Origin: Phycisphaeraceae bacterium
Lineage (GTDB): Bacteria; Planctomycetota; Phycisphaerae; Phycisphaerales; UBA1924
Reading direction: 5' to 3'
DNA: 8,256 nucleotides
NCBI GenBank assembly: GCA_009827205.1
Contig: WUAK01000120.1
Span: forward strand, 1-8,256
Position 1 is the first letter of the stretch; the number at the start of each line of letters is the position of its first letter. The notes beneath the pieces are model-generated. The model searched no databases. It was not told where the DNA came from and saw nothing but the letters and a program-made list of their open reading frames with translations. Positions 1-5,879 of the stretch are shown here, in pieces. The position numbers were made by a program, and so were the translations under genes.

Positions 1-1
1 A

Positions 2-1315
2 ACGCCCGTCTCGCCCGAGAAAGCGATCCTCGCAAATTCGAACGCGGTGCGCGAGTGGGACTCGAACGGAACAAACTTTGGCTACGACCCCGAGCGAGGC
101 AACACCGCCGGCGAGTTTGGGCACAACGACTTCTACCCGGTAGCGATCGCTGCCGCCCAGATGGCTGGCAAGGACGGCGCGTACGCGCTGCAGGGCATGG
201 TCCTCTCCGATGAAATCAGGGGACGCCTCGCTGAAGTATTCAGCTTGAAGACATACAAGGTCGACCATGTCGTGCACGGCGCGATCGCCTCGGCTGCAAC
301 CTTCGGTGCCATGCTCGGTGCGACCGCCGAGCAGATTGAGAGCGCCATCGGCATGGTCGTCGCCCACGCGATCCCATTCCGTGCGATCCGGGCCGGCAAG
401 CAGCTGTCGGACTCAAAGGGTGCGTCGGCAGCCATCAGTACAGAATTCGCGATCACCGCCGTGAAGCGTTCCATGAAGGGCTTCCTCGGGCCTCGCGACA
501 TCTTCCGCAACCCTGAGGCGATCTTCCGCATCTTCGAGGGCCCTGGTCAAATGTTTGTCGCCACGGGCAAAGATCCCCAGAATATTGAGAACGCTGACGC
601 GTCTCCGTTTGATCTCCACCTCGCAAAATCCGGCAAAGACTTCACAGTCATGGGCATGCACTTCAAGCTGGGGCTTTACGAGCACCAGTCGGCGGGTGCG
701 ATTCAGGCCATGCTCGATCTGCTCGACAAGAGCCCCTCGCTTCTCGAGGACGAAAGCGGTGCGAACATCGAGAAGATCAAGATCATCGCCTACGAACCCG
801 CGTTCGGGATCATCGGCGATCCCGCGAAACGCAACCCAACCACACGCCAGAGCGCGGACCACTCGATGGTCTACATCATCTCAACACTGCTTCGCAAGGC
901 ACTCACGAGCAAAACAGTCGGCTGGAAAGATCTCATGCTCGAGCCCGCGGACTACGGTGACGCCGCGATCTACGACGAGCGCACACGATCGCTCATGGAC
1001 AAAATCGAGTTCGAACACGGCGGCAAAGAGTACGACGACCGTTACCCGGACGGTATCCCGACAAGCGTCGTTATCTCCGACAACTCGGGTACGGCCCATG
1101 AATCTGGTCTCGTTATGTACCCGGGCGGACACGCACGCAATACCACGGCGGATCTCAAGGACATCCTCGCGCACAAGTTCAGGCTCCTGGGCAGCCTCGC
1201 CTTCGAGAACCCAGAGCCCATCATCGAGCGGTACAACAACATCTCGAACTTGAATGCCGATGAACTCCGTAGCATCAATGACTACGAGATCATCGTTCGC
1301 GGATCCTTTAAGTGA
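2..1315 (+). CDS. prpD: 2-methylcitrate dehydratase PrpD (MmgE/PrpD family), 5'-truncated by the window edge
   Basis: PrpD dehydrates 2-methylcitrate to 2-methyl-cis-aconitate in the cytoplasmic methylcitrate cycle. The reading frame is open from base 2; a GTG at 47 is internal, because the codons before it already match the family (SPEKAILANSNAVREWDSNG lines up with the 'xxAAFNxGxxxRWLDFND' block of PrpD). About 437 codons are visible against roughly 480-500 for the family, so some 80-90 N-terminal residues lie outside the window. Family blocks seen in order are GEFGHNDFYPVAIAAAQ (the usual E-x-GH-x-SDN-x-G region), the central AIRAGKQLSDSKGASAA helix, a GFLGPRDIF stretch, and near the C-terminus VMYPGGHARN, equivalent to the conserved V-x-YP-x-GH-x-R motif. 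Other MmgE/PrpD proteins include cis-aconitate decarboxylases, but prpB and prpC about 2.4 kb downstream favour PrpD. It ends in TGA inside the GTG start of the next gene. Confidence 0.88.
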   Translation, partial: TPVSPEKAILANSNAVREWDSNGTNFGYDPERGNTAGEFGHNDFYPVAIAAAQMAGKDGAYALQGMVLSDEIRGRLAEVFSLKTYKVDHVVHGAIASAATFGAMLGATAEQIESAIGMVVAHAIPFRAIRAGKQLSDSKGASAAISTEFAITAVKRSMKGFLGPRDIFRNPEAIFRIFEGPGQMFVATGKDPQNIENADASPFDLHLAKSGKDFTVMGMHFKLGLYEHQSAGAIQAMLDLLDKSPSLLEDESGANIEKIKIIAYEPAFGIIGDPAKRNPTTRQSADHSMVYIISTLLRKALTSKTVGWKDLMLEPADYGDAAIYDERTRSLMDKIEFEHGGKEYDDRYPDGIPTSVVISDNSGTAHESGLVMYPGGHARNTTADLKDILAHKFRLLGSLAFENPEPIIERYNNISNLNADELRSINDYEIIVRGSFK

Positions 1316-1875
1316 GTACATCAATCTGCGTCTACCTCGGTGCCCGGCCCGGCGAATCGCCCGTATGGACGGAAGCCGCGGCTGAGACTGGCCGAGCAAT
1401 CGCTGAGGCCGGTCACACGCTCGTGTACGGCGGGGGACAACTCGGACTGATGGGCGTGATCGCTGATGCTGCACTCGAGGCGGGCGGCCGAGTAGTAGGA
1501 GTCATCCCGCAGCAGCTTGTCGATCTCGAACAGGCACACCCGGGCCTGCACGAAAACCACGTTGTCTCGGGAATGCACGAACGCAAGGCGAAGCTTACCG
1601 AGCTATCAGACGCGTTCCTCGTCCTGCCGGGCGGGTTCGGTACCATGGATGAGCTATTCGAAGCGATCACATGGCGCCAGCTGAGGTTTCATGAGAAGCC
1701 GATAACGCTTCTGAACATCAACGGCTACTACGACGGGCTGTGGGCTTTCCTCCAGCAGGGCAAAGCGCTCGGCTTCATGCCAACCGAGACATTTGACGGC
1801 TTGAGCATTGAGAGCGGTATCTCAAAATCGGTTCATTCCCTAGCAGCGATCGGAAACGCGACCGGCGAGCGGTAA
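1312..1875 (+). CDS. LOG family protein (TIGR00730-type), probable nucleoside 5'-monophosphate phosphoribohydrolase
   Basis: LOG-family enzymes release a free base from nucleoside 5'-monophosphates; the best-known members make cytokinins, and many bacterial members were misnamed lysine decarboxylases. The 187-residue length is typical. Diagnostic motifs are present: YGGGQLGLMG at residues 39-48 (phosphate-binding Gly-rich loop), MHERK at 88-92 and PGGFGTMDE at 106-114. Arg91 and Glu114 correspond to the catalytic pair. The Rossmann-like N-terminus (SICVYLGARPG) starts directly at the GTG at 1312. That GTG shares 4 nt (GTGA) with the prpD stop and has no good Shine-Dalgarno, so its translation is probably coupled to prpD. 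Its substrate cannot be told from sequence; why it sits with prpD is unknown. The last 43 nt overlap the convergent peptidase gene, so its C-terminal residues (about 174-187) are encoded on DNA read in both directions. Confidence 0.9.
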   Translation: MSTSICVYLGARPGESPVWTEAAAETGRAIAEAGHTLVYGGGQLGLMGVIADAALEAGGRVVGVIPQQLVDLEQAHPGLHENHVVSGMHERKAKLTELSDAFLVLPGGFGTMDELFEAITWRQLRFHEKPITLLNINGYYDGLWAFLQQGKALGFMPTETFDGLSIESGISKSVHSLAAIGNATGER

Positions 1876-3191
1876 CCATCGACGTCGTAGGACCTCACCC
1901 CAAAGAACCAGTTGTCCTTGCTGAGATCGATAGTCGCCTCGGTCGTGTTGCCAACATCCTGCGAGTGCTGCCAATAAGGGCTGGTTGTTTCTCGCCAAAC
2001 GATCTCATAGCCGGCTACATCGCTCTCGGGCGAAGCTTGCCAGCGGAGCGTGGTGTCGTTGGTCAACTCTGCGACGATCATGCGAGCGTTGCCGGGCTCT
2101 GACGGCGCATTTGCGAGATGGATAAGACCTGCGGTATTTAGTCTGGCAACATCGGCTATGTACTCGCCGTCAACAAACTCGATCAGGTCGCCGAACTGCT
2201 TGCCGTCCTCGGTTCGGACATCCTGGTGCTGCTGGTCATAATTCTCGTAGACCTCAGTCAGACGCACCGCCGCGAAGCCCGCTTCGTTGAAACCCGTATG
2301 GTCGCCGCCCCTCAAGAAGCGGTCTGGTCTGTATATGAGCCTCGGCTTAACAGGCAAGTCGTGAATATCCCCAACTTCCTTCAGGTACCTCGCGAGCTGC
2401 CTCGAAGAGCTGTCCGATTCAGCCGACAACGACCTGATCATCCTGATCGCATTCGGCGCACGACCCTGCTCCGCGAGGATCGCAGTCGGAATCCCCTCTG
2501 AGAAGACACGAATCTCTGATCGGGCTTCTCGCCCCCCGGGACCTGTAGGGTCGCCCACAGTGTCGTTGCTCAGGACCGCGCGGATGTCCTTGCCCATATC
2601 GCGGGCGATCCCCGCGTGACGGCGGGACCCATACAGCCCCTGCTCTTCACCGGCTACGGGCATGATGACAACCGTTGCGTCGAGACGCACATGCATCAAT
2701 GCGCGAGCGACCGCGAGACACACAACGGTGCCCGAGCCATCGTCATTCGCTCCAGGCGAATCGCTCTCGGCATCGAGTGCACCGCTCACTCTTGAGTCAT
2801 AGTGCGCGACAATGTAGTAGTGACGCGATGCAGCATCCGGATCCGAACCCGGAACTGTGCATACGACATTGACCACCTCGGTGTCTTCGGTGATCCGTCG
2901 ACCATCTGCCTCGACGAGATGAGACTCGAGCTCAACAACGACATCATCACGCCCGGCCTCTGCAGCGTACCGCTCGAATTCGCCCGCCAGCCATCGCCGG
3001 GCGGCGCCTATGCCCCGCTCGTCTGACAGCGTTTCTGACATCGTGTGCCTTGTCCCAAAGTCGACGAGCGTGTTGAGGTCGGTCATGACTTGCTGTGCCT
3101 CGATCGAGGCCAAGGCCTCACCCACCACCTCCTCGGGTGGTTCAATGGCGGTCGCAGAAAGAACGAGAGCAACGAGTGTGGCTTGTATCAT
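1833..3191 (-). CDS. Secreted M28-family zinc aminopeptidase with C-terminal fibronectin-III-like domain
   Basis: Predicted 452-aa exported metallopeptidase. A short signal peptide (hydrophobic residues 2-13, likely AxA cleavage after Ala15) lacks the usual N-terminal Lys/Arg. The M28 catalytic core carries a complete di-zinc set: VAHYDS (His130, with Asp132), GANDDGSG (bridging Asp150), GEEQGLYGS (catalytic Glu182 and ligand Glu183), SNDTVGD (Asp210) and GGDHTGF (His298). Residues about 368-446 look like a fibronectin type III module (LRWQASPESDVAGYEIVWRE, then FFGVRSYDVDGYRSP), an arrangement known in other bacterial M28 peptidases. It probably hydrolyses peptides outside the cytoplasm; the specificity is unknown. 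ATG 3191 is the only usable start: upstream in frame there is no ATG/GTG/TTG before a stop at 3222-3224. No Shine-Dalgarno precedes it. The 3' end overlaps the LOG gene by 43 nt; the 5' end faces the flavoprotein gene across 48 nt. Confidence 0.92.
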   Translation of the reverse strand: MIQATLVALVLSATAIEPPEEVVGEALASIEAQQVMTDLNTLVDFGTRHTMSETLSDERGIGAARRWLAGEFERYAAEAGRDDVVVELESHLVEADGRRITEDTEVVNVVCTVPGSDPDAASRHYYIVAHYDSRVSGALDAESDSPGANDDGSGTVVCLAVARALMHVRLDATVVIMPVAGEEQGLYGSRRHAGIARDMGKDIRAVLSNDTVGDPTGPGGREARSEIRVFSEGIPTAILAEQGRAPNAIRMIRSLSAESDSSSRQLARYLKEVGDIHDLPVKPRLIYRPDRFLRGGDHTGFNEAGFAAVRLTEVYENYDQQHQDVRTEDGKQFGDLIEFVDGEYIADVARLNTAGLIHLANAPSEPGNARMIVAELTNDTTLRWQASPESDVAGYEIVWRETTSPYWQHSQDVGNTTEATIDLSKDNWFFGVRSYDVDGYRSPVAFPIAARE

Positions 3192-3239
3192 GGCGCGAGT
3201 ATACCGATTCGCTGATCTCGTTCAGGAGAAGCGAAAGCC
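3192..3239. promoter_or_regulatory. Candidate compact divergent promoter with a shared -10-like element
   Basis: This 48-nt gap separates two divergent start codons and must hold the promoter for at least the peptidase gene. It contains AGTATACC at 3198-3205, built on the palindrome GTATAC. Read leftward it gives TATACT (5 of 6 bases of the TATAAT consensus), ending 6 nt before the peptidase ATG. Read rightward it gives TATACC (4 of 6), about 34 nt before the flavoprotein ATG. No convincing -35 hexamer is seen on either strand; the leftward position that would hold it reads CCTGAA. The promoter role is inferred from position and hexamer match only. Confidence 0.4.
3224..3229 (+). promoter_or_regulatory. 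Shine-Dalgarno site for the flavin-fold gene
   Basis: AGGAGA lies 10 nt before the ATG at 3240 and fixes that start. By contrast, the divergent peptidase gene across the same gap has no such site. Confidence 0.7.
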
Positions 3240-3713
3240 ATGCTCACACCCGATGCACGACAAGCAATCGACAAAAGCGTCCTCTGCTGGCTCGCCACCA
3301 GCAATTCAAACGGTCAGCCGAGTGTCTCACCAAAGGAGATCTTCACATCTCACGGCGACGACGCCCTGCTCATCGCCAATATCGCCTCGCCCGGCTCCAT
3401 GAAGAACGTTCGCATGAACCCGTATGTGTGCGTGAGCATGATCGATATCTTCACACAGCGAGGCGCACAATTCTTTGGAGCCTGCGAGATCATAACAAAG
3501 TCTGGCGACAGATTTGCTGCGATGGCGGAACCACTGTTTGCGCTTGCAGGAACAGACTTCCCCTTCTCGTCAATCTTCCACATCACGATCAATTCCTATA
3601 AAGAGATCGTGGCACCGCGGTACAGGCTCTTCCCAGAAACGACCGAGGAGGAACAAATCGAAAGCGCCATGCGAACCTACGGTGTCCGGCCTGACTCCAC
3701 AGCCTCAGATTGA
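3240..3713 (+). CDS. Pyridoxamine 5'-phosphate oxidase-like FMN-binding split-barrel protein
   Basis: A 157-residue protein of the pyridoxamine-phosphate-oxidase-related superfamily, small cytoplasmic flavin- (or F420/heme-) binding split barrels. The N-terminal strand pattern CWLATSNSNGQPSVSPKEIF (residues 16-35) is typical: a 'LAT-x-x-x-x-G-x-P-x-V-S-P' strand, then a loop. NIASPGSMKNVRMNP (47-61) matches the region that contacts the flavin phosphate in relatives, and RGAQFFGACEI (74-84) is the following barrel strand. It is shorter than true PdxH (about 210-220 aa) and lacks its C-terminal substrate region, so vitamin B6 synthesis is unlikely; a general reductase or oxidase role is more plausible but unproven. 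The start is supported by an AGGAGA Shine-Dalgarno. prpB begins 14 nt after its TGA, so the two may be cotranscribed. Confidence 0.85.
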   Translation: MLTPDARQAIDKSVLCWLATSNSNGQPSVSPKEIFTSHGDDALLIANIASPGSMKNVRMNPYVCVSMIDIFTQRGAQFFGACEIITKSGDRFAAMAEPLFALAGTDFPFSSIFHITINSYKEIVAPRYRLFPETTEEEQIESAMRTYGVRPDSTASD

Positions 3714-3716
3714 ACC

Positions 3717-3722
3717 TACAAT
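3717..3722 (+). promoter_or_regulatory. Candidate -10 element directly before prpB (possible leaderless start)
   Basis: TACAAT (5 of 6 match to TATAAT) ends 5 nt before the prpB ATG at 3728, which would put the transcription start at or next to the A of the ATG. No Shine-Dalgarno is found ahead of that ATG. No good -35 is seen: CTGACT at 3691-3696 would leave a 20-nt spacer. A chance match is possible. Confidence 0.3.
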
Positions 3723-3727
3723 CTCGC

Positions 3728-4621
3728 ATGACCACACAACACCCCGGTGTCACACTTCGCAATCTCATGGACAAGGGCGTCGTTGGCGCCCCAGGCGCAT
3801 TCAACGGGCTCGTTGCAAGAGCCGTGAAGCAAGCCGGGTTCGACGCGTGCTACCTCTCAGGCGGAGCGCTGTCCGCTTCCTCGGGAGTGCCGGATGTCGG
3901 CATTCTGAGTCTGGACAGGTTTGCTCAAGCCGTTCGGGAAGTTTCCATGAGTTCCGGCCTTCCAGTCATCGCCGATGCTGATACCGGTTTCGGTGAGGAA
4001 GAGATGGTCAGGCGGACCATCCTGGAGTACGACAACGCCGGCGCCGCGGGATGCCATATCGAGGATCAAGTCTTCCCGAAGCGCTGCGGCCACCTCGCTG
4101 GCAAAGCGCTGATACCCATGGAGCAATCAGTAAGCAGACTCAGCTGGGCCGTACAAGCCGCGAAGGACTGCTCGGACGGGGCATTCATCGTTTGTGCACG
4201 CACCGACGCGAGATCGGTCGACGGGCTCGGCGCTGCCATCGAGCGTGCTCACGCGTATGTCGAAGCCGGGGCGACAATGATATTTCCAGAGGGTCTCGAG
4301 TCGGAGGATGAGTTTGCGAGATTCGCCGACGAGATCAGCAAGCTGTGCGACAAGCCGCCTTATCTGTTGGCAAACATGACCGAGTTCGGAAAGACCCCGG
4401 TTATCCCGTTGGCCCGATTTGGCGAGCTCGGCTATCACTTCGTGATCTTCCCGGTTTCCTCGCTTCGTTCAGCGATGGGCGCGGTTGTTCGGATGCTAAC
4501 TGACCTGAAAGCGACCGGGAGTGTTGCAGGCTCACTCGATGAGATGCAGAACCGCGCCGACCTTTACACCCTGCTCGGGTATGACCCGCAGGGCGAGGGC
4601 TGGTCCTTCCCGAGCCACTGA
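3728..4621 (+). CDS. prpB: Methylisocitrate lyase PrpB
   Basis: PrpB cleaves 2-methylisocitrate to pyruvate and succinate, the last step of the methylcitrate cycle. The protein (297 aa from ATG 3728) belongs to the isocitrate lyase / PEP mutase TIM-barrel superfamily. Motifs, numbered from that ATG: YLSGGALSASSG (42-53), DADTGFG (83-89; Asp83 and Asp85 at the Mg site), EDQVFPKRCGHL (112-123; Glu112 and catalytic Cys120 in KRCGH), CARTDA (156-161) and TEFGKTP (218-224). Length equals that of E. coli PrpB (about 296). KRCGH also occurs in isocitrate lyases, but those are much longer. A TTG at 3710, overlapping the previous stop as TTGA, would add six residues (MNLQSR); I prefer ATG 3728 on length and alignment. 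Neither start has a clear Shine-Dalgarno. The gene is probably cotranscribed with the flavin-fold gene, perhaps with its own internal promoter. Confidence 0.93.
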   Translation: MTTQHPGVTLRNLMDKGVVGAPGAFNGLVARAVKQAGFDACYLSGGALSASSGVPDVGILSLDRFAQAVREVSMSSGLPVIADADTGFGEEEMVRRTILEYDNAGAAGCHIEDQVFPKRCGHLAGKALIPMEQSVSRLSWAVQAAKDCSDGAFIVCARTDARSVDGLGAAIERAHAYVEAGATMIFPEGLESEDEFARFADEISKLCDKPPYLLANMTEFGKTPVIPLARFGELGYHFVIFPVSSLRSAMGAVVRMLTDLKATGSVAGSLDEMQNRADLYTLLGYDPQGEGWSFPSH

Positions 4622-4657
4622 GCCACGGGGAGACGGGCGACATTTGAGGCGTATAGT

Positions 4658-4671
4658 GCCTGTATACAGGC
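4658..4671. repeat. 14-bp perfect palindrome upstream of prpC, candidate operator
   Basis: GCCTGTATACAGGC is an exact inverted repeat about 50 nt before the prpC ATG. It overlaps a second palindrome, GGCCGGCC at 4669-4676, and lies just downstream of TATAGT (4652-4657), a 5-of-6 match to a -10 hexamer. If TATAGT is used, the palindrome covers the transcription start, a usual place for a repressor site. A 5-bp stem with a TATA loop and no following T-run makes a terminator unlikely. No -35 matches well (GGAGAC at a 17-nt spacer). Function is inferred from symmetry and position. Confidence 0.4.
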
Positions 4672-4708
4672 CGGCCGTGATCGGCGTGTTTCCACCAATT
4701 GCTTCCGC

Positions 4709-4714
4709 GGAGGT
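4709..4714 (+). promoter_or_regulatory. Strong Shine-Dalgarno site of prpC
   Basis: GGAGGT lies 6 nt before the ATG at 4721 and fixes the start. Together with the regular, C-rich third codon positions of prpC it suggests this is the best-translated gene of the window. Confidence 0.8.
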
Positions 4715-4720
4715 CTCCTT

Positions 4721-5875
4721 ATGTCAGCAACAAAGCCCGCAGGTCTCGAGGGCGTCGTCGCAGGCGATACCGAAATCTGTTCCGTCGAGCAGGGCGCACT
4801 GATCTACCGCGGATACGAGATCCACGACCTCGCCGCGAACGCGACATTCGAAGACGTCGCGTACCTCCTGCTCCATGGAGACAAGCCCAACGAGGAAGAG
4901 AGCCGATTCTTCAAAGACGAGCTCATCGCAAACCGCGCACTCTCGCCCCAGGCAATCGATACGCTCAAAACCTGCGGCCCGCTCCTCAAGCAGGGCTCAG
5001 CAGTACCTATGGACGTGGTCCGAACCGTCCTCTCGATCGCTGGCAACTGCGATGCCGACAGCCAGGACAACTCACCCGAGGCCAACCTTCGCAAGGCCAA
5101 GAGAATCGTCGCCAAGATCCCGACCATCATCGGGCATATGCAGAACATCATTGACGACCGCGAAATCATCGCCCCCGACACAGGCGGCGACGCCAAGCTC
5201 TCGCACGCTGCGAACCTGCTCTACCTGATGACAGGCGAACGCCCGACCGCGGAAGCCGAGAAGGTCATGGATGTCTCGCTCATTCTCTACGCAGAGCATG
5301 ACTACAACGCCTCGACGTTCACCAGCCGAGTCATCGCTGGCACGCTCAGCGACATGCACGGCGCGATGACCGGTGCGATCGCCGCACTGAAGGGCCCGCT
5401 CCACGGCGGTGCAAACGAGGCCGCGATGGTCATGCTCGCCGAGATCACGGAATTCGTCAACGCCGGCAAGGGCACCGTCAACGACTGGATGCAGGACGCC
5501 TTCGCGACCAAGAAGAAGCTCATGGGCTTCGGTCACCGCGTGTACAAGAACGGCGACCACCGCGCACCGATCCTCCACGGTCTTGGACGCAAGGTCGCAG
5601 AGCAGAAAAGCGGCGAGTACGTCAAACTCTTCGAGACAGGCGAGGAAGTCCAGAAGATCATGGAAGAACAGAAGACGATCTACCCGAACGTCGATTTCCC
5701 CTGCGGCATGACGTACTACACGATGGGCATCCCAGTCCCGCAGTACACCCCGATCTTCGTCGCAAGCCGCGTCACGGGCTGGGCCGCTCACATCATGGAA
5801 CAGCACGCCAATAACCGACTAATCCGCCCGATCGCGAATTACACGGGTCCGGCGCTTCGCTCCTGGAACGGCTAA
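4721..5875 (+). CDS. prpC: 2-methylcitrate synthase / citrate synthase PrpC
   Basis: Condenses propionyl-CoA with oxaloacetate to 2-methylcitrate, entry step of the methylcitrate cycle; such enzymes often also use acetyl-CoA. At 384 aa it is the short citrate-synthase type that includes PrpC. Motifs: LIYRGYEIHDLA (27-38), AEHDYNASTFTSRVIAGTLS (191-210, His193 substrate-binding), GPLHGGANE (225-233, catalytic His228), GFGHRVYKNGDHRA (269-282, His272) and the NVDFPCG...YTMGIP region (323-338, catalytic Asp325), then SRVTGWAAHIMEQ (349-361) and RPIANYTGP near the C-terminus. All catalytic residues are intact. Family membership is certain; PrpC rather than housekeeping GltA is inferred from prpB and prpD nearby and from the TLSDMHGAMTGAIAALKGPLHGG pattern (its two halves at 208-218 and 219-230), common in methylcitrate synthases. 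It stops 4 nt before the convergent glycosyltransferase stop codon, with no terminator hairpin between. Confidence 0.88.
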   Translation: MSATKPAGLEGVVAGDTEICSVEQGALIYRGYEIHDLAANATFEDVAYLLLHGDKPNEEESRFFKDELIANRALSPQAIDTLKTCGPLLKQGSAVPMDVVRTVLSIAGNCDADSQDNSPEANLRKAKRIVAKIPTIIGHMQNIIDDREIIAPDTGGDAKLSHAANLLYLMTGERPTAEAEKVMDVSLILYAEHDYNASTFTSRVIAGTLSDMHGAMTGAIAALKGPLHGGANEAAMVMLAEITEFVNAGKGTVNDWMQDAFATKKKLMGFGHRVYKNGDHRAPILHGLGRKVAEQKSGEYVKLFETGEEVQKIMEEQKTIYPNVDFPCGMTYYTMGIPVPQYTPIFVASRVTGWAAHIMEQHANNRLIRPIANYTGPALRSWNG

Positions 5876-5879
5876 TCAG

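Larger units (their letters stand above)
4622..4720 (+). promoter_or_regulatory. prpB-prpC spacer with candidate prpC promoter and leader
   Basis: At 99 nt this is the longest non-coding stretch in the window. It holds TATAGT (4652-4657) and TATACA (4663-4668) as possible -10 elements; TTGAGG (4644-4649) resembles a -35 but is only 13 nt from the second. The palindrome at 4658-4671 lies here too, with a weak GCCG/CGGC hairpin at 4674-4685 and the strong Shine-Dalgarno at 4709-4714. prpC may therefore be expressed both by read-through from prpB and from its own promoter. Confidence 0.4.

Noticed and set aside
47..49. GTG as the start of prpD
   Set aside because: The 15 in-frame codons before it match conserved PrpD sequence, and the protein would lack about 100 N-terminal residues; the gene simply begins outside the window.
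555..1253. 232-codon plus-strand frame inside prpD
   Set aside because: Ser/Thr/Arg-rich out-of-frame translation of prpD; no family features.
881..1474. 197-codon minus-strand open frame across the prpD-LOG junction
   Set aside because: Low-complexity, Arg-rich product without motifs, opposite two intact conserved genes.
3710..3712. TTG as the prpB start, overlapping the previous stop
   Set aside because: It adds only six poorly conserved residues and gives no better ribosome binding site; ATG 3728 matches the family length. Kept as an alternative, not the main call.
4658..4685. Terminator between prpB and prpC
   Set aside because: The stems are only 4-5 bp and no T-run follows, so an operator or promoter reading fits better.
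5072..5806. 244-codon open frame on the minus strand, antisense to prpC
   Set aside because: It lies wholly inside the well-supported prpC gene, its product is Arg/Asp/Val/His-rich with no motif, and it follows from the strong codon bias of prpC.
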